Below, in pieces: positions 14,720 to 22,547 of a DNA stretch of 39,436 nucleotides. The notes beneath the pieces were generated by a model. It worked only from the letters and a program-made list of their open reading frames with translations. It made no database searches and was not told the DNA's origin. The first letter of the stretch is position 1. Each line of letters opens with the position of its first letter. Origin of the DNA: a virus; IMG/VR virus record IMGVR_UViG_3300032893_000152, positions 1-39,436 of that record; one strand, given 5' to 3'. Both the position numbers and the translations under genes were made by a program.

Positions 14720-17168
14720 CATTCTGCGGGCGGTCATTCACTTGCGGGCGCAGGGCAAGCACCGCGAGGCGGACTTGCTCGCCTCGCACCTGCCGCCCGC
14801 ACACCCGCCGCTACCGCATCTCGGCGAGCCGCCGGCTTTTTCTCCTAACGAAGAACCGGATTCCGCACCGCGTATCTCCGGTGCACTCCAGGCATCCGGC
14901 CCTCCGTCGCCGTCCAATCCCCACGGCGCCGGCTCGCTCCCTGCTCACACCAAAGCCTACGAGATTTTCGGCAATCCTCAGCCCGCGCCGCACAGCTACG
15001 GCTGTGTGTATCTTCGCATTCCCTCGCCCGTCTCCGACCGTGTACTCCGCATCGGACAGTCGATCCCCGATACCGAACTCGCAGCCGATGGCCGCGAGCA
15101 AGAAATCCACGTCACCGCTCTCCACGGTCTGACCAATCCTGATCCGGAGCCAATCTTCAACATCCTGTCGCACTTCCGGCCGATCCGTCTACGCTTGACC
15201 TCGGTCAGCGTGTTCGCTGGCGAAGAATATGATGTCTTAAAAATCGACGTGGAATCGGATCAACTCACGCAACTCCACGAAACGCTGCGCGACTTGCCGC
15301 ACTACGCCAAGTTTCGCGATTTTCGACCACACTGTACAATTGCCTATTTGCGTCCTGGTCTTGGCTCGCTGTGGGCGGCACAGTTCACGCCATTTGATGC
15401 CGACTGTGTATGCGAGACGGTTGTGTTCTCGGACGCCAGCGGTACACGCTATCTCTACCCGCTCGGCCGCACAATCACCATCACCAAAGCGATGTCCTCT
15501 CTCAACGCGACCACGGGCGGTTCGCTCGTCGCTCCTCCCGCGCAGGGCAAGCCCGTTCGTCTCAAGCGGCGGAAGCGGACTTTAGTTGCGGTGCAAAAGG
15601 CGCTCGCCAGCATTGGCGCCGTGAATTCTTTTTCTCTAACGTCCGTACCGGAGTTGGTGGAGGAAGCGACCGCCGCTCCCGCCTTTCCCGACATAGCCGA
15701 TCCGGTGGAGTCATTCTTCGGTTCTCCTATCTTCAAAGCGTTCGACGAGTCGCGTGTCTCGCGCGAAAAAACCAAGCATGACGGCAAGCGTCCCGGTGAA
15801 TTTGCACCGAAGAATACCGGCGGTACTAAGACGGAAGAGGGCAAGAGCAATCGCGTCAAGAAGAAAGGCGAGGAGGACGAAACACCAGAGTGGGACGGCA
15901 CAATCGAACAACGCGAAGTGAAGCGAGATCGCGGCGGCTGGCACGAGGATAATGTTGCATCGTGGGATTTCTATGATGATGGCGGACTTTTCCCGCAGAC
16001 AATCGCGCTGGAATCTGGTGAGTATACGCCGCCGGGTGCCGATGAGTCGATTCCAGTGTACCGCTGGGTGAGTTATCAAGATGGGGATGGTTTTCAGAGC
16101 GACTACGGGCAATGGACAGCGGATGAATCCGTAGCGCGCAGTGGTGGCAAGCATTTCGCACGGATAAGTGATCAAGAAGCACCCGACCCGGAAGATTCTG
16201 ACATCCGCAACGTCTCGCATCAGCAGTGGCTAGACCGCGATGTGATTGCTCATTACGACAACGAGCGTGGCGCTACTCGGCAAGTGCGACTCGAAGAAGG
16301 CACATTCGAGTTTGCGGGTGATACTCACAATTGTTACCGCTGGACAACGCGAGATGACGAAGATGGCGAATGGACGCTCAGTCGCCGACAAGCGATTCGT
16401 GATGGTAAAGAGTACGCGGGAGACATGCACCACGAATCCGAGGAGAAGGACGCTGACGAAGTATGGCAGGAGATGTTCGGCGAGGATGGTCCTTCGCCGC
16501 TTGAAATCTGCGGCGCTCTCGATGGAAGCGAATACACATCCAAAGTTGACGACAACGGCAACCTAGAAGTGACGATCACGCATCCGAAGATCGAGGATTG
16601 CATCCGCACTTTCTACCGCACAGACGACGGGCGGGTTTATGTCCACAACGATCTGTTCATCGTCAAGGACAAGTACCAGAAAGAGGGTATCGGTGCGACG
16701 GTTTTCGCTGCGCAAGCAACCGCGTGCGCCAAGGCGGGCGTTGCGTGGATCGAATGCCACGCAGCGGGACCGCCCGCTAACCCAACGATGAACGGCTACT
16801 ACACATGGCCGCGATTCGGTTACGATATGTCGCTATCAGAATACAAACCGGAAACGCAGGCGAAATTCAAGAAACTGTTTCCAGACGCCAAGAGTGTACT
16901 CGACATCATGGCGACGCCATCGGTTGAACTTTCGCCGGACGATTTCGCGGAAACCAAAGCGAAGCTCGACGCCCTGGATCGCAAGTTGAAAAAAGAACCA
17001 CAAGAACGGACCACAATTTCGGGAGGTGACTGGTGGAAGGTCAACGGGACGCAAATGCTCAACGCCAAGTTCGATCTGTCGCCGGGAAGCCGGTCGCTGG
17101 CGATCCTGAGCGATTACCAAAAGGAACTGCGGGCCAAAAAGGAAAAGGCCATGAAGAAATCGACTTGA
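14667..17168 (+). CDS. 2H phosphoesterase / GNAT multidomain head-region protein
   Basis: 833 residues. Residues about 100-270 are a 2H phosphoesterase with both catalytic tetrads: H148-V-T150 (EIHVTALHG) and H222-C-T224 (FRPHCTIAYL). This fold cleaves 2'-5' or cyclic phosphodiester bonds; the phage anti-CBASS enzyme Acb1 belongs to it. At residues 275-294, GGSLVAPP and its flanks match the major capsid protein (157-176). Residues 320-370 are typical of head-protein N-termini (KHDGKRPGEFAPKNTGG). Two copies of a YRW-x-D-D module follow (about 468 and 556). Residues about 620-740 are a GNAT acyltransferase (YQKEGIGATVF acyl-CoA loop), then FDLSPGSRS. Motif copies are in frame at 14836 (FSPNE) and 15626 (FSLTS). 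ATG 14667 has AAGGA 7 nt upstream. Substrates unknown. Confidence 0.75.
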   Translation: MHTGKTMKPLPLDLKPADILRAVIHLRAQGKHREADLLASHLPPAHPPLPHLGEPPAFSPNEEPDSAPRISGALQASGPPSPSNPHGAGSLPAHTKAYEIFGNPQPAPHSYGCVYLRIPSPVSDRVLRIGQSIPDTELAADGREQEIHVTALHGLTNPDPEPIFNILSHFRPIRLRLTSVSVFAGEEYDVLKIDVESDQLTQLHETLRDLPHYAKFRDFRPHCTIAYLRPGLGSLWAAQFTPFDADCVCETVVFSDASGTRYLYPLGRTITITKAMSSLNATTGGSLVAPPAQGKPVRLKRRKRTLVAVQKALASIGAVNSFSLTSVPELVEEATAAPAFPDIADPVESFFGSPIFKAFDESRVSREKTKHDGKRPGEFAPKNTGGTKTEEGKSNRVKKKGEEDETPEWDGTIEQREVKRDRGGWHEDNVASWDFYDDGGLFPQTIALESGEYTPPGADESIPVYRWVSYQDGDGFQSDYGQWTADESVARSGGKHFARISDQEAPDPEDSDIRNVSHQQWLDRDVIAHYDNERGATRQVRLEEGTFEFAGDTHNCYRWTTRDDEDGEWTLSRRQAIRDGKEYAGDMHHESEEKDADEVWQEMFGEDGPSPLEICGALDGSEYTSKVDDNGNLEVTITHPKIEDCIRTFYRTDDGRVYVHNDLFIVKDKYQKEGIGATVFAAQATACAKAGVAWIECHAAGPPANPTMNGYYTWPRFGYDMSLSEYKPETQAKFKKLFPDAKSVLDIMATPSVELSPDDFAETKAKLDALDRKLKKEPQERTTISGGDWWKVNGTQMLNAKFDLSPGSRSLAILSDYQKELRAKKEKAMKKST

Positions 17169-17233
17169 CTGCTGAACAAGACGATGCTCTCGACGCCGTG
17201 TGGGCGAAGCTACGCGACCACGACGCCGAGTGA
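17165..17233 (+). CDS. Possible micro-gene, 22 aa
   Basis: TTG 17165 overlaps the preceding TGA: LTAEQDDALDAVWAKLRDHD then AE. Acidic, helical. Very short and weakly supported; listed because the other giant genes also have a short acidic follower. Confidence 0.25.
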   Translation: MTAEQDDALDAVWAKLRDHDAE

Positions 17234-17315
17234 CCTTCCCCTCTACCGCAAGTGTCACTTCTGGCGTACAATGCTAGTGCCCACCCACTGCGCCCTGTTC
17301 GGGAGCCGTCTCACC

Positions 17316-17612
17316 GTGGCTAATGGCGTTCGTAACTCCGTCCCACGCGACCTTGTTCCGGGTTTTGCGGCGACGATCAAGAAAGCGCGCGAGGAACGCG
17401 AATGGAGTCAGCGTGATCTGGCCGACAAAGCGAACGTGTCGCTGATGTCCGTGTGGGGCATCGAAGCGGAAGTTCGCTCGCCGTCGCTGCGAGTGGCGGC
17501 GAAGATCGCGGAAGCACTCAAGCTCAAAATTTCACTTCTGGATGTGGCGAAATGCTTGCGGGAACCACTGCCCGCACCGCAGCAGCGCGTCGTCAAATCT
17601 CGAAAGTCCTGA
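17316..17612 (+). CDS. XRE/Cro-type helix-turn-helix repressor
   Basis: 98 residues. A canonical HTH_3 domain lies at residues about 14-70: FAATIKKAREEREWSQRDLA, then DKANVSLMSVWGIEAEVRSP and IAEALKLK. The basic tail (QQRVVKSRKS) may contact DNA. GTG 17316 is preferred because GGGAG lies about 10 nt upstream; ATG 17271 is an alternative but overlaps a possible -10 box (TACAAT, 17267-17272). It lies directly upstream of a second regulator and the CRISPR locus, so it is a candidate for the protein that reads the ACCGAGTGG operator family. Confidence 0.8.
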   Translation: MANGVRNSVPRDLVPGFAATIKKAREEREWSQRDLADKANVSLMSVWGIEAEVRSPSLRVAAKIAEALKLKISLLDVAKCLREPLPAPQQRVVKSRKS

Positions 17613-17661
17613 ACGTTAGGAATGAAAAGTTCACCGCAGCAGGCTCACTGCGGAAACTCTG

Positions 17662-17690
17662 TTGACAGAGTGTACCGAGTGGCGTACTAT
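17662..17690 (+). promoter_or_regulatory. Strong sigma70-like promoter with ACCGAGTGG element
   Basis: TTGACA (17662-17667), exactly 17 nt, TACTAT (17685-17690). The spacer contains GTACCGAGTGGCG, the shared operator-like element. It reads toward the regulator at 17731 and possibly on into 18256-18764 and the degenerate array. Confidence 0.75.
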
Positions 17691-17700
17691 TCCGAGCGAG

Positions 17701-17720
17701 ACTTTATTTCCCCTAACGAG
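17701..17720 (+). repeat. Dispersed motif copy
   Basis: ACTTTATTTCCCCTAACGAG, 10 nt before the TTG start at 17731 and inside the transcript leader of the promoter at 17662. Confidence 0.7.
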
Positions 17721-17730
17721 AGATATCGCC

Positions 17731-18222
17731 TTGAATCTCTACCCACACGACACGCCCACCGTGTTTTACGACCTCACTCCCGATACCGCGCCTGCTGCCA
17801 TTTGGCAGGCGCAAGTGGACGCCGTGCGTGAGGCTCACTCCCTGCTCGGCACGCTCGATATCGCGACTCTCTCGCGGCGCTGCGATCTTCCGCACTGGAA
17901 CATCACTCGCGCCCTGGCCGAACTCAAACTAATCAAATCCAAGTCGCTCCCAACGCAAACAACGCTGATGCGGAAAGGCCGCAAGCGTTCCGAGCGCGTG
18001 CTGGCGTACCTCACGAAACTCAACCGGCTGGCGACTGTGCAGCAGATCGCGAAGGCGCTCAACATGAGTCGCCCACACGTGCGGCAATGCCTGATCTACG
18101 ACGGTGCGCCATTCCAGCCGCACCGCTTACCCAAGAAAAACGGCAGGACTCGCGTGGGATGGCAGTTGCGCGGTTGGTCGCCGAAGTCAGCGGGCAAACT
18201 TCAGGCAGCGGCAGCGAGTTGA
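17731..18222 (+). CDS. Putative two-winged-helix regulator (TTG start)
   Basis: 163 residues. Two consecutive helix-turn-helix-like segments: LGTLDIATLSRRCDLPHWNI then TRALAELKLI (about residues 40-70), and LNRLATVQQIAKALNMSRPH then VRQCLIYDG (about 95-125), followed by a basic tail. It is probably a DNA-binding regulator. No ATG is available near the motif copy; TTG 17731 directly follows it, and any longer frame would start inside the promoter. It has the best promoter in the window, carrying the shared operator, so autoregulation is plausible. Confidence 0.65.
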   Translation: MNLYPHDTPTVFYDLTPDTAPAAIWQAQVDAVREAHSLLGTLDIATLSRRCDLPHWNITRALAELKLIKSKSLPTQTTLMRKGRKRSERVLAYLTKLNRLATVQQIAKALNMSRPHVRQCLIYDGAPFQPHRLPKKNGRTRVGWQLRGWSPKSAGKLQAAAAS

Positions 18223-18242
18223 ACTTTCTTTTCCTAACGGAA
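18222..18242 (+). repeat. Dispersed motif copy, closest to consensus
   Basis: AACTTTCTTTTCCTAACGGA..., starting in the last base of the upstream stop and ending 13 nt before ATG 18256. Confidence 0.85.
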
Positions 18243-18255
18243 GCGAGAGCGGCCC

Positions 18256-18567
18256 ATGTTCATGATTCCGGTCGAATCCATTGGACACACGCGAGATTTA
18301 CTCGTGGTGATCCTCGACGACACGAGTCTTGCCCGGATGGCGAAGGCCGATCCGGCGGAAATCATTCTTCAAGAGTGCGGTAAAACGCTCGTCAATCCGC
18401 GCATCTTGCTCTGTCACGAAAATCCCTCGCATGAACTGCGGGCGATTCTTTCGACTCGCGATCCGAAAATCATCGAGGAGCATTTGCGGCGTGGTTTTGA
18501 GTTTCGCCCGGATTTGGGCGACCACGACAACGGCCCGCAAATGTTCGACTCTAGCGGAGCTAAATAA
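18256..18567 (+). CDS. Hypothetical protein, 103 aa
   Basis: MFMIPVESIGHTRDLLVVIL... with alternating beta and helical stretches; no motif recognised. Set by the motif copy upstream (GCGAGAGCGGCCC lies before the ATG). The stop overlaps the next ATG as TAATG. Confidence 0.6.
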   Translation: MFMIPVESIGHTRDLLVVILDDTSLARMAKADPAEIILQECGKTLVNPRILLCHENPSHELRAILSTRDPKIIEEHLRRGFEFRPDLGDHDNGPQMFDSSGAK

Positions 18568-18764
18568 TGCGATGGCTTCAGATGTTTCTGTTCGTTTTGA
18601 TGTTGCCGTTTTATCCGGTCTTCTATCTCATGTGTCGGATGAGCGCGAAACCATGCCCGAAATGCGGCGAGGACTGGTACACCGAACTCATCGGCGAGTG
18701 GGATGGCGAAGACTGGAAGTGCCACCGATGCAGAAATGTTTGGACTGAACCGTACTGCAAGTAG
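18567..18764 (+). CDS. One-TM protein with C-terminal zinc ribbon, 65 aa
   Basis: An N-terminal membrane segment (WLQMFLFVLMLPFYPVFYLM) is followed by CPKCGEDWYTE...KCHRCRNVW, two CxxC pairs of a zinc ribbon. It is probably anchored with the ribbon in the cytosol. Translationally coupled to the preceding gene. It is the last gene before the CRISPR region; nothing links it to CRISPR function except position. Confidence 0.65.
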   Translation: MRWLQMFLFVLMLPFYPVFYLMCRMSAKPCPKCGEDWYTELIGEWDGEDWKCHRCRNVWTEPYCK

Positions 18765-18783
18765 CTTTCCATCCCCTAACGGA
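18764..18783 (+). repeat. Dispersed motif copy at edge of degenerate array
   Basis: A weaker copy (GCTTTCCATCCCCTAACGGA) just before the first degenerate CRISPR repeat at 18787. No start codon of a clear gene follows it. Confidence 0.6.
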
Positions 18784-18786
18784 GAT

Positions 18787-19303
18787 GTGGTCATCCCTGT
18801 GCAACGGGCTTGTAGTTGCAACTTCACGCCGGATGCGGCCGTGAAGTCGCTGTTCAGCGTTATCATCCCTGTGCAGCGGGTTTGTAGTTGCAATGCAAGA
18901 AGACGGCGCATGATGGCAAATAGGCCGGTGATTGTTAACCCTGTGCAGCGGGTTAGTAGCTGTAACATGTGGCGAACGAGACGGCATCCGTTAGCCTTGT
19001 GCAACAGGTTCTTAGTTGCAACGCGACGGCTTCCTTTGCAGCGTAGAGTCGTTATCCCTGTGCGACGGGTTTGTAGTTGCCACCTGCACGCGAAAGTGGA
19101 GTAGCACTTGCGATCTTGTCGTGTTGTCACCCCTGTGCAGCGGGTTTGTAGCTGCAACGTATAAGGTGTCCCGCGTTACGTTCTCCGTAGTGGTCTGTTG
19201 TTGTCCCTGTGCAGCGGGTTTGTAGTTGCAACCGTCACAGAGCCAACATTGATCGCCCTCGCTAATGGTTATCAACCCTATGCAGCGGGTTAGTAGCTGC
19301 AAC
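18787..19303 (+). CRISPR. Degenerate CRISPR-like array upstream of the effector (8 units)
   Basis: Eight diverged 36-nt units at 18787, 18859, 18931, 18987, 19048, 19123, 19197 and 19268, with spacers of 36, 36, 20, 25, 39, 38 and 35 nt. The 3' two-thirds (CTGTGCAGCGGGTTTG...GTAGTTGCAAC) matches the regular array's repeat; the 5' third drifts. The hairpin arms are kept by compensation: TGCAAC/GTTGCA in some units, TGCAGC/GCTGCA in others, with TGCAGC/GTTGCA (G-U) intermediates. Spacers are all different, and I could match none to the rest of the window. It ends 31 nt before the effector's ATG. It is either a decayed array or a set of crRNA-like leaders with a fixed role. Confidence 0.75.
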
Positions 19304-19334
19304 GTACCGCAAATCTCACAAGAGGTAATCTCTC

Positions 19335-21251
19335 ATGGCATTTGGTCACGCTTCACTTCCGACTCGCAAATACTCCTACGGTGTCTGCGAGTTCATTCCG
19401 CGCAAGTACATTGCTCCTGCGCCCGATTCCACTCCTGCCGTTCCTGCTGCATCCCCTTCACGCGTTCCACGCCAGCGGTTCGAGGGGCACGATCTTGCCA
19501 TTGAGCAAATGCGTCTTGCGCATGTCTTCCAGAACAAGCTTGTCAAGCTAGAGCGTACGCGGCGGCACTTGATCGAGCAGGCGATTCTCGCTCACGATTC
19601 TGCTTACGTGCAAGCTCTCGCGGATGCCGAGCACGAGCAAGCGGTTCTTAATCTCTTGCGCCACCAATTGCGTCGAGCGAACATCCACAACCGAGCGATT
19701 GTTTCGGAAGAATCGCTTGCCATTCGCGCTCGCAATCAGGAGCCGGTCGCGAAAGCGGCGTGGGATACTTGCTATCAAGCTCGCCGTGTCGCGTTCACGA
19801 ATGCTGCTGTTAAATCGGCAATCGCTACCATTGACTCGCAAAGCGAAGCTGACAAAGCGGCGGCTCGCACTGAGGCAGTGCAGCACGGGCTGGCGTGGCC
19901 GACTTCGTTGCAGGTGATGGGACGTGTCAAGAAGACGGGCGAGATGCCGCAGTTTCGTAATCTTCCGGATGACGAGCCTATCGAACTGAATCTTGAAAAC
20001 ACAATTTCAGTTCAGTTTCAGCGGAAGCCGGATAAGTTGTCACCCAAACAGCCGGTCCTCGACTCGAAAGGCAATCCGCGCATTCACCCGCGCAGCAAGC
20101 GGCCCATGATGGCACATGCGAGCGGATCTTCGCTCGATACGGCCAATATCTTCCAGCCAAATACGATGTGCTGGATTGAACGCACGGCTGACCGCAAGTT
20201 GGTCTACGTTCACTTCCGAGTCGGTTCTACCGACAAGGGTAAACCCGTTTGGGCCAAGCTGCCCACCGTGTTGCACCGACCGCTCGCAGAAGGGCAAGTA
20301 AAGTGGGTGCATCTCTCGCGGCGCCGGATCGGTTCGCGGTTCAAGTGGGATGTGATGTTTGACATTGCTCGGACGGAAGAATGGGATACGCACCCGGCCG
20401 GTGAAGAGCGAGCCAAGTCTGGCGTCGTGGCGGTCGCGCTCGGCTGGCGTGTGATCGACGGATTAGTTCGTGCCGGTGAATGGGTCGGTGATGACGGTGT
20501 GCAGGGCGCTATTCGTATTGCTGACGATCTAGTATCGCAGTGGCGATATCTCGAATCGCTGCAATCCATTCGCGACCGTGAATTCGAGCGTTGGAAGGCG
20601 GGCGTCCTCAACTTCGTGCAATCCCAAGTGTCTCTCTCGCCGGAGTGGCAGGCTCGCACGGCTAATCTTGCACGCTGGCGTTCACCGCGCCGACTGGTGG
20701 CTCTCGTGTTGTGGTGGCGGTCGAATCGAATCGACGGCGACAAGGATGCGTTTTTGGCTGCGGAAGGTGAATTGATCTGTCGCCCTGGTCAGCGGAACTT
20801 TTACAGTGGCGGTCGCAAGCAAGACAAACATCTGGCAGACGAGCAAGCTCACTTGCGTTCCCGGCTGATTTCCTACCGCAAGCACCTGTATCAACAACTG
20901 GCGATTGACTTGTCGTACCAGTACAAGCAAGTGATTATCGAAGAAATCGACTGGCACAAGATCGCCGAGAACCCGGAAGTGGAAGACGCGGACGAGAAGG
21001 TGAACAAAACTTATCGGGCCATCTCAGCGTGCGCGTCGCTGCGGAATTGTTTGACGCAGTACATGGAAGAAGTACAAGTTTCAGCGGTGCACATTATCGA
21101 CACGTGCCACCGCTGCGGTATTCGGGTAAAACATCCGAACGCGGGTCGGTGGATTCGGTGCGAGCGGTGTCGTGGTGGATCAGTGGACCGTGCAGAAAAT
21201 GCCGCCCGCAACATGCTTTTGCGGGCTAATGCGATTGTTTCGACAATTTGA
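19335..21251 (+). CDS. cas12: Compact Cas12-like type V effector, RuvC-I Asp replaced by Ala
   Basis: 638 residues. The N-terminal about 200 are helical (recognition-lobe-like) and about 220-350 beta-rich (wedge-like, WVHLSRRRIGSRFKWDVMFD). The RuvC domain is split: RuvC-I SGVVAVALGWRVIDG, where the usual catalytic Asp is Ala368 (codon GCG 20436-20438); RuvC-II VIIEEIDW with Glu536; zinc finger C591-H-R-C594 and C609-E-R-C612; RuvC-III VDRAENAARNML with Asp618. Losing the first Asp should abolish DNA cutting while leaving guide-directed binding, as known for Cas12m and the transposon-linked Cas12k. The subtype cannot be assigned from sequence alone. A TnpB protein is less likely because two arrays of one repeat family flank the gene. 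No cas1, cas2 or cas4 nearby. AGAGG is 9 nt before the ATG. Confidence 0.8.
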   Translation: MAFGHASLPTRKYSYGVCEFIPRKYIAPAPDSTPAVPAASPSRVPRQRFEGHDLAIEQMRLAHVFQNKLVKLERTRRHLIEQAILAHDSAYVQALADAEHEQAVLNLLRHQLRRANIHNRAIVSEESLAIRARNQEPVAKAAWDTCYQARRVAFTNAAVKSAIATIDSQSEADKAAARTEAVQHGLAWPTSLQVMGRVKKTGEMPQFRNLPDDEPIELNLENTISVQFQRKPDKLSPKQPVLDSKGNPRIHPRSKRPMMAHASGSSLDTANIFQPNTMCWIERTADRKLVYVHFRVGSTDKGKPVWAKLPTVLHRPLAEGQVKWVHLSRRRIGSRFKWDVMFDIARTEEWDTHPAGEERAKSGVVAVALGWRVIDGLVRAGEWVGDDGVQGAIRIADDLVSQWRYLESLQSIRDREFERWKAGVLNFVQSQVSLSPEWQARTANLARWRSPRRLVALVLWWRSNRIDGDKDAFLAAEGELICRPGQRNFYSGGRKQDKHLADEQAHLRSRLISYRKHLYQQLAIDLSYQYKQVIIEEIDWHKIAENPEVEDADEKVNKTYRAISACASLRNCLTQYMEEVQVSAVHIIDTCHRCGIRVKHPNAGRWIRCERCRGGSVDRAENAARNMLLRANAIVSTI

Positions 21252-21396
21252 ACCGCTCGCGTATTGTAAAGCTTTGTGGATAAGTAGTTTAAAACTACTC
21301 GATATGATCTTTGATAATCAGGTGATTCAAGCATTACGCGACCGCTCGCGGTATGTGAATGAAATGCTTGTAGTGTTGTTGTTTATGTTGAAAGAT
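21252..21396 (+). promoter_or_regulatory. Putative CRISPR leader
   Basis: 145 bp, clearly richer in A and T than its surroundings. It holds a perfect inverted repeat GTAGTTTAAAACTAC (21284-21298), TATGAT (21303) and GATAAT (21314) as weak -10 candidates, and a direct repeat ACCGCTCGCG at 21251 and 21341. It adjoins the most regular end of the array, while the far end has the degenerate repeat, so transcription probably runs in the plus direction from here. Confidence 0.5.
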
Positions 21397-22466
21397 GTCA
21401 TCGTCCTTGTGCAACGGGTTTGTAGTTGCAACCCACACGGCCCGAGGAAGGCTCACGGCACCGCCGGACGTCGGCACCGATGTCATCGTCCTTGTGCAAC
21501 GGGTTTGTAGTTGCAACGCGCCTAAAGCGCGCACATCCGCTACAGACGTGCGCTGGCTGTCATCGTCCTTGTGCAACGGGTTTGTAGTTGCAACGGGTGC
21601 GGGAGCGCCGGTACGCCCGTATCGAGCGGCGTCATCGTCCTTGTGCAACGGGTTTGTAGTTGCAACCCGGCCGTATGTGGGCGTGGGCGCAGCCCGACAG
21701 CAACGTCATCGTCCTTGTGCAACGGGTTTGTAGTTGCAACTTGCTTTCCTCGATCTCGCCTTCCGACGCAACTGCTTCGTCATCGTCCTTGTGCAACGGG
21801 TTTGTAGTTGCAACTCTCCCCTCAGAAATGTCCGCCGCGGACGAAAAGCCGTCATCGTCCTTGTGCAACGGGTTTGTAGTTGCAACTCTTCGAGGAAGAA
21901 CGGAATGTTAAAGTGAGCGCGGTGTCATCGTCCTTGTGCAACGGGTTTGTAGTTGCAACGACGGCTGCTGACTGAGCACGGTGCCGGTCGCTGCGCCGTC
22001 ATCGTCCTTGTGCAACGGGTTTGTAGTTGCAACCACATCATCGACGGCAAGCCGCAGTTCTCGCGGCTAGTGTCATCGTCCTTGTGCAACGGGTTTGTAG
22101 TTGCAACCCATCTCAGTGAGGATGTCGCCGAGCAAGAGCGATCGTCGTCGTCCTTGTGCAACGGGTTTGTAGTTGCAACAACACCTTGTTTTCGCTGATG
22201 CCGAGTATTTTTGCGGTCATCGTCCTTGTGCAACGGGTTTGTAGTTGCAACCACGCCATCGACCACAAATCGGACATGTTCCGTTATGGTCGTCGTCCTT
22301 GTGCAACGGGTTTGTAGTTGCAACGCGAATCATGTCGTACACACCGCGCCCGACGCCCGTGGTCATCGTCCTTGTGCAACGGGTTTGTAGTTGCAACTTG
22401 TCTGAAGTCGTGGAGTGGGTTTCCGCCTGCGAGTCATCACCCGTGCAACGGGCTTGTGGTTGCAAT
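21397..22466 (+). CRISPR. Regular CRISPR array: 15 repeats, 14 spacers
   Basis: 36-nt repeat beginning GTCATCGTCC and ending GTAGTTGCAAC. Repeat starts: 21397, 21482, 21559, 21631, 21705, 21779, 21851, 21924, 21998, 22072, 22144, 22216, 22289, 22362, and a shortened degenerate last copy at 22433-22466. Copies at 22144 and 22289 have G for A at position 4. Spacers are 49, 41, 36, 38, 38, 36, 37, 38, 38, 36, 36, 37, 37 and 35 nt, all different. Positions 14-19 (TGCAAC) pair with 29-34 (GTTGCA) around a 9-nt loop, placing a small hairpin just before the spacer, as expected for a type V crRNA handle. No spacer match was found by eye in this window. Short frames such as SSLCNGFVVAT are translated repeats, not genes. 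Confidence 0.97.
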
Positions 22467-22547
22467 GCGGTCGTCCTGTACAACTGATACCGCTACGCCT
22501 TAAACTGCCACACTCCCAAGTTGAATCACTCTCTGCGGAGCGGGACG

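Noticed and set aside
18414-19157. A 247-residue minus-strand frame over the degenerate array
   Set aside because: Its repetitive QLQTRCTG content comes from the repeats, and it runs antisense to two better-supported genes.
19335-21251. Interpretation as a TnpB/IS605-type transposon protein
   Set aside because: The zinc finger and RuvC look are shared, but two arrays of one repeat family flank the gene, no transposon ends or TnpA are seen, and the length exceeds usual TnpB proteins (about 400 residues).
21433-22432. Possible self-targeting spacers
   Set aside because: I compared the spacers with the window by eye and found no convincing match; a full-genome search is needed, so no claim is made.
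21395-22487. Several plus- and minus-strand frames across the array with repeated CNGFVVAT or LQLQTRCTRTM
   Set aside because: They are translations of the CRISPR repeat in different frames; no start signals and no protein-like spacers.
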